A model generated the notes under the pieces. That model saw nothing but the letters and a program-made list of their open reading frames with translations, was not told the DNA's origin and made no database searches. The translations under genes and the position numbers were made by a program. 64,000 bases of DNA from Sipunculus nudus (taxonomy: Eukaryota; Annelida; Sipuncula; Golfingiida; Sipunculidae), in assembly GCA_026874595.1 (NCBI GenBank), contig CM049307.1:52761370-52825369 (forward strand), given 5' to 3'. Shown piece after piece: positions 24,501-35,600 of this stretch; the stretch's first letter is position 1; every line of letters begins with the position of its first letter.

Positions 24501-27500
24501 CCCTTTTAAAGTTTTATTAAATGAGCAAAATCTGTATCTAAAACATGAGCTAAAAAGTAAATCATGGTATACACAACACAGTCCAGGTTTCATGATTCAT
24601 TATTTTATTACAATAGAACCATTCATCCAAGCAGTGTTGCTCAGCTAGAGACACATACAGCAGCAATTGAAACTTTATACAGGCAATGTATGTACACTAT
24701 ACAATAACAAACCAACCCTACCCCAGTTACAGTTGCGTGTAACAAATATGTGTTTGCTGAGGTATATGAAAATATAAATAATTCAGTAAAACCCCCTTTT
24801 TCATGATATCCCTACATTGTGCACTGGCGAACATGTTTTAACCATCAAATCTAAAGCAGCTATTATATATTACTAAGTGCAACATCTTTGGTTGATACTG
24901 TCAAGCTCTCAGAGTCTGCAGTCTGAAAGGTTCATGGAAAAAGCATTAACAAGTAATATTTATTGTGTTCCCATTAGACCAAGGTTTTCATTAGTCGTAC
25001 ATGCCAACCTTGACCTTGGGTTGTCCTGGTGTCGACTGATCAGATCTGCTGATGTATAAATAAGGTATCTGTTTCCTAAATCTACAAGGTCAAATGCCTC
25101 GCTGGCATCCTGGGACTACCACCACGTGACTATATACAACTGTTTCTGTTATGCATGTGTACATGTATGTATATATACATGATCCCATGTTTCGTTAATT
25201 TGATAATCCATCAGTTAAGTATTAGTTACACTGAGCATACAAGTATATTACACTTCTGTTAAAAATTTGTATCTGTTTTCAGTGTGGACTGAAAAGGATC
25301 TCACCTAAAATGAAGTTATCATAACCAAAGCCAGTACAGCACAATAAAAATGACTGATGTTCACATTAACTGTTTATCTATATACTGGACACTTCGTGAT
25401 TACCATCAATGGTAAAACAATGCCTTCTACAGGCAAATTTTTAAACAGCTAAATGTATTGTCTCTTGCAGTTGTCAAAGATACAAAGTACATTAGATGTA
25501 AAGATTTACACCAGTTGAGCCATTAAAGTTGAACAGCAGGATCTGTATTCTATACATAAGAAAGACCATTTATCCAGAAAGCCTTTACAGGACAATTTTT
25601 AGTTACAGGATCAGTATAACTAGAGTGTTTACAAGTGATTTCCATTTACAAATTACAGATACTAGCTGTAATTGTGCAGCGACCTTCAACCGTTTCCTCA
25701 TTCATTTACAGATACAACAAATTCCTATCACACAGGAATATGCCAAGTGTAATACTAGTATACTGATATCATAATGAATTGTGCAAGAGTAAAAGAAACT
25801 AAGTTTGGGTTTATAAAGGTATATTTTCAAGAGCAAAAGAGCTACCAATCACCATCATCAACAAATCCTGATCTGATGGTGGACTGATTGGTGCTGGCAG
25901 TAGGGGTATTGCTTCAGCTTAGCAGGCCTAGTCAACAAAACAACTACCCAATGTTTTTTTTCTGCACTTGGTTCTGCAATCATCACTTCGTTTTCCTTTA
26001 AAATTATGATCTTAGGTAAAACATGCAAACCATATATATCTGCTTGAAATTGTATTTTATTTTACAAAATTAAAGTACTTTTATATAATATAATGTGTAT
26101 ACTTACATAATGGGTATAGTTTTAGTTATAGTACTCTGAAAAGACTTATCAATGATAAAATCATGACCATAAACAACATTTGGCCGAAAAAAGTTGTCAC
26201 ACTCTGTAACATACCTATACAGTAAAACCTCCATTTTATGGACACTTAATGGGAGATTGGTTCTCATCCTCATTACAGAGGTGCCAATATGCAAACATTA
26301 GAATGGTTACTGCTGCATGTACAGGACCACCTTAAACATGATATATATATAGGTGTCCATCATATAGGGGTACCTGGGTAAAAGAAATATATATATATAT
26401 ATATATCTCCTGTGAGCTTTGTTTTGTATTCTTTTTTTCCTAAATTTCCAAATATACCAATGACTAATGTTCAACAACAGGATACTAATTAACATATATG
26501 TCACTGTGCAGTGCTGCTTGTATATACCCAATATACTGTACATGACAATTTAGGGGGGGGGTGTAAAATCATTTACATGTACACAGAATTAAGACAAACA
26601 TATGTTCACATGCTAGTAAGTTACCCCAACGTATACAGAAGGTGATATATATTAAGATACCTCTGTACATGACTAAATCACACACAAATCTCATATTTAC
26701 AGGAAGAAAAAGACATGCAGGGATGAAAATGAGTGACAGCAACTTTTTGATCAATGAAGATGAAGATGATTATGATGATTATAATAATAATAATAATAAT
26801 GAAACTTGATGTAATTAGATGCAGTGCTCCCATGTACAGCTGTGCTTGATCAAGTGACAATTTGCATTCACAGATGAGAAACTGAAAACCCCATACCTTG
26901 AATAAATTGACTAAAAATGCTACTTCTAATGTTACCTCACACTGCATCTTGCACAAGGTGATGCAACTGAATTCCAAATCCAAATCTATTGACAATTCAG
27001 GGTCCATGCTGTAAAGTTCTTTTCTTATATCCTTCATACAAATTTCATACAGCACATTTCCCAAACAATCTTTATTTAAACAAAAATAAATTATACTCAT
27101 TTAAATGAGAAACTTGCACTTTACTTATAAATGCAATATATGAGCTTATTTTCTTTTTCATAATATACAGTTTCTGTATTTTGTTTAATTGCTACATTTT
27201 GGCTATGTAATGTTATGTATGCTACATGTTGTGTAAGCTGCCTGATCTGCTGTTAATAAAGTGAAGTGTTAATGTGAAGCTAAATTTTGACTCAGTTTTG
27301 TAAAACCACATCATTACATCCAAGATATCTAATACGAAGAGCAAAACACAAAATAGAAGGTTAATAAATAAATTTGATTGGAGAATCTACCACTGTAATA
27401 CAGAACACACATTTCAGAGTGTTTTCTAAAATAAATCTGCGAATATGCTCTACACAATCTAATTAACGTTCCGCACCTTTATGACCTTTGTGAAATGTTA

Positions 27501-28582
27501 TAAACATCATCATAAACTAACACCTTAACTTCTTAAAATTTAGGTAACAATGTTATCCAATTAAACAGATTTTTCACACACCATGCAATCAAACTTAGAA
27601 GAAAGCCTCATGCATAAACAATACAACAGACATGGACTGGTCTTATTAATATTAAAAAACCCCGACTGATCATACTGTCTTACTGAAAATTAACTTGGTT
27701 TTTATCTAAGAATAGTGTCATGCATCAAAGTCCTGTCAATGGGAAAAATTGGTTTATTATTTCAAGGATAAGAATTTAGAACTTAGGATAAGCCTGATAC
27801 AGTTATGAAATTAAAGACTGTCCATTCTAACTATGCTCAGAAACAGCAAAATTAATGACAAATTAAAGGACTGACATCAATCCTGTCTTTAAAATGACCA
27901 TAATGTTAAGTTTACTTTCAACTGAATGTAAATAAAGCAAAAACACTTATGAGCTTTCTCTAAGCTACCACATGGAACATCTTCCAAAACAAAGGGGTAA
28001 AACAGTTGGAACACATTTTTCACTTATTCAAACTTGTCCATGGGTTCATACTATGTATTGCTTCTAACAACAACATCACACATTGAACATGGAGACAAAT
28101 CAATCCAATGTATAACATATACAAACACACTGACTATGAACACAGGCCAATAGATTGTCTATAATACTCATATTAACATATTGCACAATTCACAAGCAAA
28201 TGTAAGAGGCCACAATGATAACCTATATACAAAAGTTGATTACATTGCAATGAAATTAAATTAAATGCTTTCCTATTGCCAAATACACAGTCAGCCTCAT
28301 CACTGATGAATATCACTGTCGTAGCTCACAGAACAGTACTGGTTCTATGGAATTCTATTTCATGTACCAGCTGAAAACAATATTTATACAATAGGCTAGG
28401 TGTAGAATACTTAAAAAAGTTCTGTTCTTAAAGGATCTTGAAGTCTATTCATGCAAATTTAGAAGTGACAATATGATAACCCAAGAAAATGGTTTCCATT
28501 ATAATTGTTATAAATAAATGCTTGTACAATTAAAATAACACTGAAATACATATATTTAACAATGACATTACATTAAGAAATG

Positions 28583-28640
28583 ATATTAATGATCAATGGT
28601 ATCTTTCAACGATATTAATGATCAATGGTATCTTTCAACG
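28583..28640 (+). repeat. Perfect 30-bp tandem duplication
   Basis: The block GATATTAATGATCAATGG plus TATCTTTCAAC occurs twice in direct succession. Confidence 0.9.
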
Positions 28641-28791
28641 CCTATGAACAACAGTTCTATTATGCAAAATGCCCTAAAACAACATTTAAATTAGACCTAA
28701 ATATGGTTTTGAAACTTTCTGGAGTACATGATGTGCATAAATGAGCAAAGTGTTACAACATTTTATTAATCATAATTATCTTAGCTGATGA

Positions 28792-28931
28792 CAGTGAAAT
28801 CTAACTAATATGACCACCTATGTGACCAGATAAGGCGGTCGTGTTAGCAGATTAGTTTGGGACCAAAAATGTAATTCATGTTAGCTGCTGTGGTCTTGAT
28901 AGCAGGGTGGTCCTTGGGTGAGACTTCACTG
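28792..28931. mobile_element. Short MITE with CAGTGAARTCT inverted ends
   Basis: A 140-bp tract begins CAGTGAAATCT and ends AGACTTCACTG. Subterminal motifs are of the GACCACC/GGTGGTC type. Transposase superfamily and target duplication are not certain. Confidence 0.6.
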
Positions 28932-29799
28932 TATTAAACCAAGGCTCAAGCCTTACAGGAGTGACATGTTCAGTACAGTAACAAAGTCCATTATGTGTCA
29001 GTCCACTGCCAACACTTTCTACCACAGAATATGTGCTATGGCAATAAAGTGGATTCATAATATTGTGTAGGATTTTATGGTTTTTGTCCTCAGAAGTTCA
29101 TTTTGAAGGGTTGTTACTTTTATGGTTTTATCATTGTGTCAAAATGAAAAGCAGAATATTTCAGCTAAACAGATCCAAGGAACTTAAGATGCTACAACAA
29201 TACCTTCATATTTGTTATTCTTTAAAGATTTACAAATGCATTTGATGAGTTGCCCTAAAAGTTTTAATTAGTACAATGAAATTAAGAAATTCACATCTGT
29301 TACACAAGACACTGCATATTAAATATTGCAGGTTAGTATCTTTGATACTTTTCTTTAAACCATTTGGGCCATGGTCTTCTGGTGGTATAATAGGAACTAT
29401 TAAAATATTATCATCATATATGAAGAGTTAATTATTAAGCCTTCTTGATATCAGCTTCTACATGCAAAGGGCAAGAAATAATCCAGTGGTTATAACCTGT
29501 CATCAAGTTTTTCATGAGATTTTACTTTTGTTTCTCTTTGTGGCACTGTCAGGGTTCAAACTGGGAAACTACCACTCTGTAGTACAATGAGATACCCATA
29601 AAGATGTGCCAATCCTCCTTTATATGATATTTTACAGTCCCTTGGGTTCTTGAATTTGTTGAAACTGATAATCCAAAAATTTCATGACATAAAAACCACA
29701 CATATTTTCTGAATTCACAGAAACCTCCTGCAGCACATTATATATTCTGTGTTTGTAGCAGATTCCTCTGTGAGACATCTTCCACAATAGCAATGTCTT

Positions 29800-30490
29800 T
29801 GTCACATCTGCAGCAGTTAAAAGATCTGTAGCATAACATGTCCTGTGGCAGTTACATGTCCTGTAGCAGTTACATGCTCTGCAATATTACATTAACTGCA
29901 GCACATTACATGTACTGTAGCAGTTAAAAGCTCTGTAGATTACATGTACTGTAGCAGTAACATTATCTGTACCATTACATGTACTGTAGCAGTAACATGA
30001 TCTGTAACATGTCATGTACTGTAACAGTTACAAGCTCTGTAGCCATTACATGTTCTGTAGATATTACAAGCCTTGCAGTATTACATATACTGTAGCAGTT
30101 ACAGGCCCTGCAGCATTACATGTTATGTAGCACTTACAAGCATTGCAGCATTACATGTATTGTAGCAGTTACAAGCTCAGTAGCTGTTACACGTTCTGTA
30201 GATATTACAAACCTTGCAGCATCACATGTACTGTAGCAATTACATGCCTTGCAGCATTACATGTAATGAAGCAATTATAGCTTTACATGTACTGTAACAG
30301 TTACAAGCTCTGTAGCAGTCACGTTCTGTAGATATTACAAACCTTGCAGCATTACATGTACTGAAACAGTTACAAGCTCTGTAGCAGTTACATGTTCTGT
30401 AGATATTACATGCTCTGCAGCATTACATGTACTGTAGCAATTACATGCTCTGTAGCAGTTACATGTACCATAGATGTTACCAGCTTTGCA
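29800..30490 (+). repeat. Degenerate minisatellite of TTACATGTACTGTAGCAG-type units
   Basis: Roughly 19-bp units alternate as TTACATG-tyCTGTAG and TTACAAGCTCTGTAGC. They form higher-order pairs and quartets over about 690 bases; weaker copies continue to about 30850. Units diverge and abut without unique spacers. Confidence 0.88.
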
Positions 30491-31184
30491 GCAATCATTT
30501 ATTCTGTAGTCATTCCATGGTCTGCAAATTCTGGTTTTAACATTCAGCGAGCCACCCTAGCTCAAAAGTTAATACATGTAATGTGTATGTAAATGGTTTC
30601 ATAATATCAACATATTCTGTAGTAGATCACAAGATCAATAGCAGCTCGAACAAAATTGTCTAGTGATATTGCAGTGTACAACTGTTAAGTGTACTGAAGC
30701 AGTTACAAACTCTATAGCAGGTCTATTTTTTGTACAAGTTACATGTCTACAACGGTTACACAGTATGTAGAAGTTACATGTTATGTAAATATTACATATT
30801 GTACAATGGTTAAGACAAAATGTGTAGCAGCAGCACGTTCTACAGAACTTACGTTCTACAGCCTGGACAATGAATTCATTACAATGAAAACATAACCACA
30901 CGCAAAACACAGGCCACGAAACAGATAAGCATGAAGGCACTAAATGACACTGGTCGTGATGAACTAAAGCCACAGGGCTCCTGGGACAGAAAGGCACACG
31001 AGTGAGGCGAGGTGATGAGGTGGTTCCTACAGCTACCTATGGATGAGCATCACAAGCACCTTGGATGAGATGACACGTTTATAAAACCAACCAGAATGCA
31101 TGTATCCTTGGTTATATATAAAGAAAAGCCTGAGTTGCTGCCAATCACTGTATCACATTCAGCCGGTCAGGACTCTCTGTACCC

Positions 31185-31660
31185 CCAAGGCTACACTGTA
31201 ACAAAAAGTTAAGAAATATTTAATCATCCAGGGCTACACTGTAACAAAAAGTAAAGAAATATTTAATCATCCAAGGCTACACTCACAAAAAAGTAAAGAG
31301 ATATTTTATCATCCAAGGCTACACTGTAACAAAAAGTATGAAATATTTAATCATTCAAGGATACACTGTAACAAAAAGTAAAGAAATATTTAATCATCCA
31401 AGGCTACATTGTAACAAAAAAGTAAAGAAATATTTTATCATCCAAGGCTACACTTTAACAAAAAGTAAAGAAATATTTTATCATCCAAGGCTACACTGTA
31501 ACAAAAAGTATGAAATATTTAATCATTCAAGGATACACTGTAACAAAAAGTAAAGAAATATTTTATCATCCAAGGCTACACTTTAACAAAAAGTAAAGAA
31601 ATATTTTATCATCCAAGGCTACATTGTAACAAAAAAGTGAAGAAATATTTTATCATGCCC
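31185..31660 (+). repeat. 43-bp minisatellite, ~11 copies
   Basis: Units contain AAGGCTACACTGTAAC, then AAAAAGTAAAGAAATA, then TTTAATCATCC. Starts lie near 31189, 31228, 31270, 31313, 31356, 31400, 31444, 31487, 31530, 31573 and 31617. Confidence 0.93.
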
Positions 31661-32445
31661 CTGAGCATGGGAAATGATTAAGGATATGTGTTGGTATGTA
31701 GTTTTAAATGTATCTCTCTAAACAGTTATAACTTTGCATTGGCTAACATATCCAAATTGGTAATGTATATCAGATCTAATCATCATAATATTTATTAGAA
31801 ATATGATAAACATTGTGACTGTTGTGGTGCGGCTCCAGGTATGATCATTCATGTTCACAATAAATAATTGCTATTCAGCACAAAGCCTCCACATTTTCCA
31901 TTAGCAATGCCTGACCATTTTGTATCATCACAATGTCTGAATATATCTATCAAATAAAGTTTAACAATGGCTTAATTGCACAATTCTTATTTCTCACTGT
32001 CACTTATTGATCTTTGTTATATTTTGTCTGTGAAAGTTATTACCAGAAATTTACACTTTAGTGATAAGCTGACCAATAGCTTTATCTCATGAAAATACTG
32101 TGGCCAAAATACAGGTGCCACCAAACTTTGTTTACAAAATGATCCTCCAATGGCCAACCAAACTGACTTTATAAAAGCTTTCAATACAGCCAAAGAAATT
32201 GATTCCTCTGTGTAGTATCAGGGCTGGCCAACAGTGACAATTTTCAAACAGAATAGTGACAAATGTTGGATGATCAATTATTGATAAAATATCATCTGTA
32301 CAGCAAGATATATGTCATGAAAGTAATAACAGATAAGCAACAACAAATAATGTACCACATTTTACCTTCATGAACTTGACACAGCTGTACTATGGTAAGT
32401 TTTACAATGGTTAGTAATACTAATTTGTGGTATCTCAAGCTGACC
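31661..32445. other. Sequence 3' of the LIN54 stop codon
   Basis: AT-rich with no gene seen; likely includes LIN54 3'UTR, as the gene is transcribed from right to left. Poly(A) site not placed. Confidence 0.4.
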
Positions 32446-32632
32446 TCAAGACCTACCTTTCGTCCTGTTGGCTGATTCTATGATTTGCATAAGGCATCTG
32501 CCACATTCTTCCAGTATCCTCCTCTCTTGTACTATATCCATCTGCCGCGTACGTTCATTCTCCTCAGCCTGTGCCAGGAGGCATGAACAGGTGGCCTCTG
32601 CAACTTCCGTCGTTACAAAGGTGTATGGTAAC
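32446..32632 (-). CDS. LIN54: LIN54 coding exon 10: C-terminal helix
   Basis: Acceptor ttgtag; encodes [19 protein letters not shown] then [20 protein letters not shown], matching the vertebrate C-terminal segment. It runs to TGA at 32448-32446 after TKGRS. A gtaggt at 32457 could be a donor to a further short exon. Confidence 0.85.
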
Positions 32633-35600
32633 CTACAAAGGAGACAAAATTTTCAAAATATTAGCAGGTCAATGTCCGTAGCAAAAGTAGGGTCACCGTA
32701 ACATCTCTAAAGAACTGACAAGCTGAAGTTAAATGACCCTAGGGAAACAAGCAGAAGTTTAGTGCTTGACAGTGATAAAACTCCAAATATTGAAGAAAAC
32801 ACATTAATATTGAAAATTACAACTGGTACTACACTAAAATGTCACATTAACACCTAAAGGACAAAAAAGGTATTTTCTCAGAATGCTCAAGTATTTAGAA
32901 AATTTTCAATGTTGATATTCTGAGTATATGATTCACAGTATATACACATATGGCTCATCAGTACAGTATAAAACTGTATGAAGTACAATGTAGTATTTTG
33001 TTAGCAGCTCCATTTGCGTGAAGAAAGTGCAGAAGTTAGACAATGTTAAGAGATGGGCAAAAATTTATGATTATTTTGAGCAAATAACTTAGAGCTTGTC
33101 ATGAGAAGTTAGCTTATTAAGAATTGTATGGAAAGAAGAAAGGATAAGCTGCCTTCAGTGAAAAATATGAAATGTCAGTTTTGAGAAAATGGAAGGGGCT
33201 GAAGGTGGTGGATAAGGAGAGGGTGCACTCTTCTGGTTAATATTTATAAAGAGTTATATGAAAAATCCATAAGATTTTTGGTAAGGAACAATGGCACAAC
33301 CATAGTCTGGTGACCTTTGACCTCATTAAATATGCATGGATTTGCCAAGAATGGGATTTAGGCTAGATATTATATTAGCAAAAATTAATGTTGATTTTCA
33401 TGAAAATCCATCACATTCCTGATAAGTCATTGCAGCAACACAACTCATTAATTATGCATGGATTTAGCCTCAGATGAATTCAGGCCAGTTCATATATTTG
33501 TAAGTAGTAATGGTGAGTTTTCTGAAAAAAATTTGTCAAAGCCCCAGTAAGTTATTGTGGAGACATTAAAAGTTAGCAGATAGATCGTAGGTATATCATA
33601 ACACGTCCCGTCTAATACAGACGTATAATAAACTGTTTTGCAGACTTGCCTTTCTCCGGATGCATGCTGTGGTGGGCGGGGCGGCAGATCTTGGATCTGG
33701 GAAGACAGTTTGGTTTTGGCAGCTGCCTGCTGCTGTACCCGTACCTCGGCTGCGTCAGCGAGGTGCATTAACGTTTTACGTTCCGGGCTCTCCTGGAAAT
33801 TTTTACAACCTACACACTTGCACATGCTGGAACACAGAATTTTGGCCTGCAATGGAAACAAATTTTTCTTGGTCAGCCATAAGCAATCATATTAAAATAT
33901 AATCCAATCAAAAATGCACAATGACACTGTTTAATTTTTTTTAAACTGCTGGTCATATTAAATCATAACTAAAAGCATATTTATAATCAAAACTTATGAC
34001 TTTTATTTAAAAGTATTTTATTTGATATCAAAATGCAATTTATTGGGATATACAAAGGTTAACTGTCTTGCAATAGCTTGGATTTTCACAGTTTATCATA
34101 AAACAATGATATATACTTCATTTATTAATGATAATAATAATATTATACTTTTTCTTTAAATATATATTTTTTGGTGGAGGTAACCCCTTCTATTTTTTTA
34201 ATGCTTGCTGATCTAAGTACTATGTACATCTAGTTTTGGACTACATGACAGAGGCTCATACTCAATAATCCTGGTGTCAACCAGGTTCAGTGTACCACCT
34301 ACTGCGGGTCCTGGGTGTGTGTCATCCCCATTACTGGGTCATACTGCCTTTGCATTTGATGTAATACAATTACAAGTGGTTTTTCAATCACATGGGTCTT
34401 TTTTTTGTTAACCAGATAAGGCCAACTTATATGTTAGACGTTTCCTAAGTAAACATGCTTATGCTTACCTCGTAACATTCACAGTAATTTTTCAAACATC
34501 CTGAACGCTTACAGTTACACCCTTTATTGTGTCTCCTGTCTTCTCCATTTCTACCTTTACCTGCAAATATAAAAACATTAAAGGTGAGTGAATCACGTCA
34601 ACACAAAGAGACGTTAATAAAGCTGGTGTTCCCTGTACACATGAATCTAAGAAAATGGGAAACTGGTGTCATTTATGCACACTTGTTAATCAAAAAAAAG
34701 GTGGAAACATTGTCACACAGTCACTAGAAAAATTTCATCATATTTTTATGACTACTGGAACATTTTCTGAAATCATGTAAATGTTTACATAAGTCTCATT
34801 TCATATCTTAGGACTTTTTGATGGATTGATTTCTGATCTGTTTTCTGTGCTCTATATCTTTAAAATCCTACTGCAATGTGAGAATTTGAGTTTGGTCCAA
34901 ACAAAACATTATTCCTACTTTTGTGTCGCATCACGCACCCTTTATAAACCCTGAAAGATTCTTCTCAGAGTTTTTCAAAAAGACGTTAAGATTGGGGGGA
35001 AGGGGGGGGGGGGGGAAATTTTGTTTACAATCTAAAACTAGGATGTCAAAGGCCACGTATCAACATTATCGGTATACCGCTAGTACAGGGTTCCTGCACC
35101 TCTTGGCAAAGCAAATTTAAGACCTTTTTATGACCAGGTGACAGAAAATTTAAGACACTTTTATACACAGAATTCTTTAATGGCCCTACTGTGCTTTAAA
35201 ACTACTGAAGATCCCAACCTGGCGTCTGTTTGAGAGACTAATACTCCTGACATTTGTAGAGCCTTCATTTATTAGAAGAGCTGTCCTGAGGATCTAACGA
35301 GATATTTTTTCAAAAAGTCATTGTGGCAACTTCTCCTAAACTTTCAAGCTTACGTTCAACCACCAAACTGTTTATGCACATTCATTATATCAGGATGGGT
35401 AACATCATATTTAAGACCTTTTCAAGACCTTTATAAAGATTCTTGGCATTTTCAAAGCCTTAAAAATGAAAAATAAAAAAAAAAGACTTTTTAAGGAACG
35501 ACGGGAACCCTGTATAGTGTGTCTCAGGACCTGTGTCCCCATGATTTTCTGGGATAATTTTTCATACAAGTAAAGCAGTGACCTTTTCTTGTCTAAAGGT

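Larger units (their letters stand above)
21517..29790. other. Gene-free part of the CNPY-LIN54 convergent interval
   Basis: This contains the CNPY 3'UTR and unassigned DNA. Visible structure is limited to poly-G runs at 24008-24029 and 24052-24067, AT microsatellites at 26340-26407, a TAA-type run at 26766-26802, a 30-bp direct duplication at 28583-28640 and a MITE at 28792-28931. No reading frame resembles a known protein, although one minus-strand frame (27100-26678) reaches 140 codons. Unannotated 3'UTR of LIN54 could extend into the right part. Confidence 0.5.

Noticed and set aside
26678-27100. 140-codon open frame on the minus strand
   Set aside because: It ends in an isoleucine run made by a TAA-type microsatellite, has no recognisable domain and no splice context. 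Treated as chance.
29800-31660. CRISPR-like appearance of regularly spaced short repeats
   Set aside because: The arrays lie between eukaryotic intron-containing genes, units abut or vary continuously, and there are no unique spacers or cas genes. They are minisatellites.
33638-33902. Plus-strand frames rich in cysteine
   Set aside because: They are antisense shadows of the LIN54 CXC2 exon.
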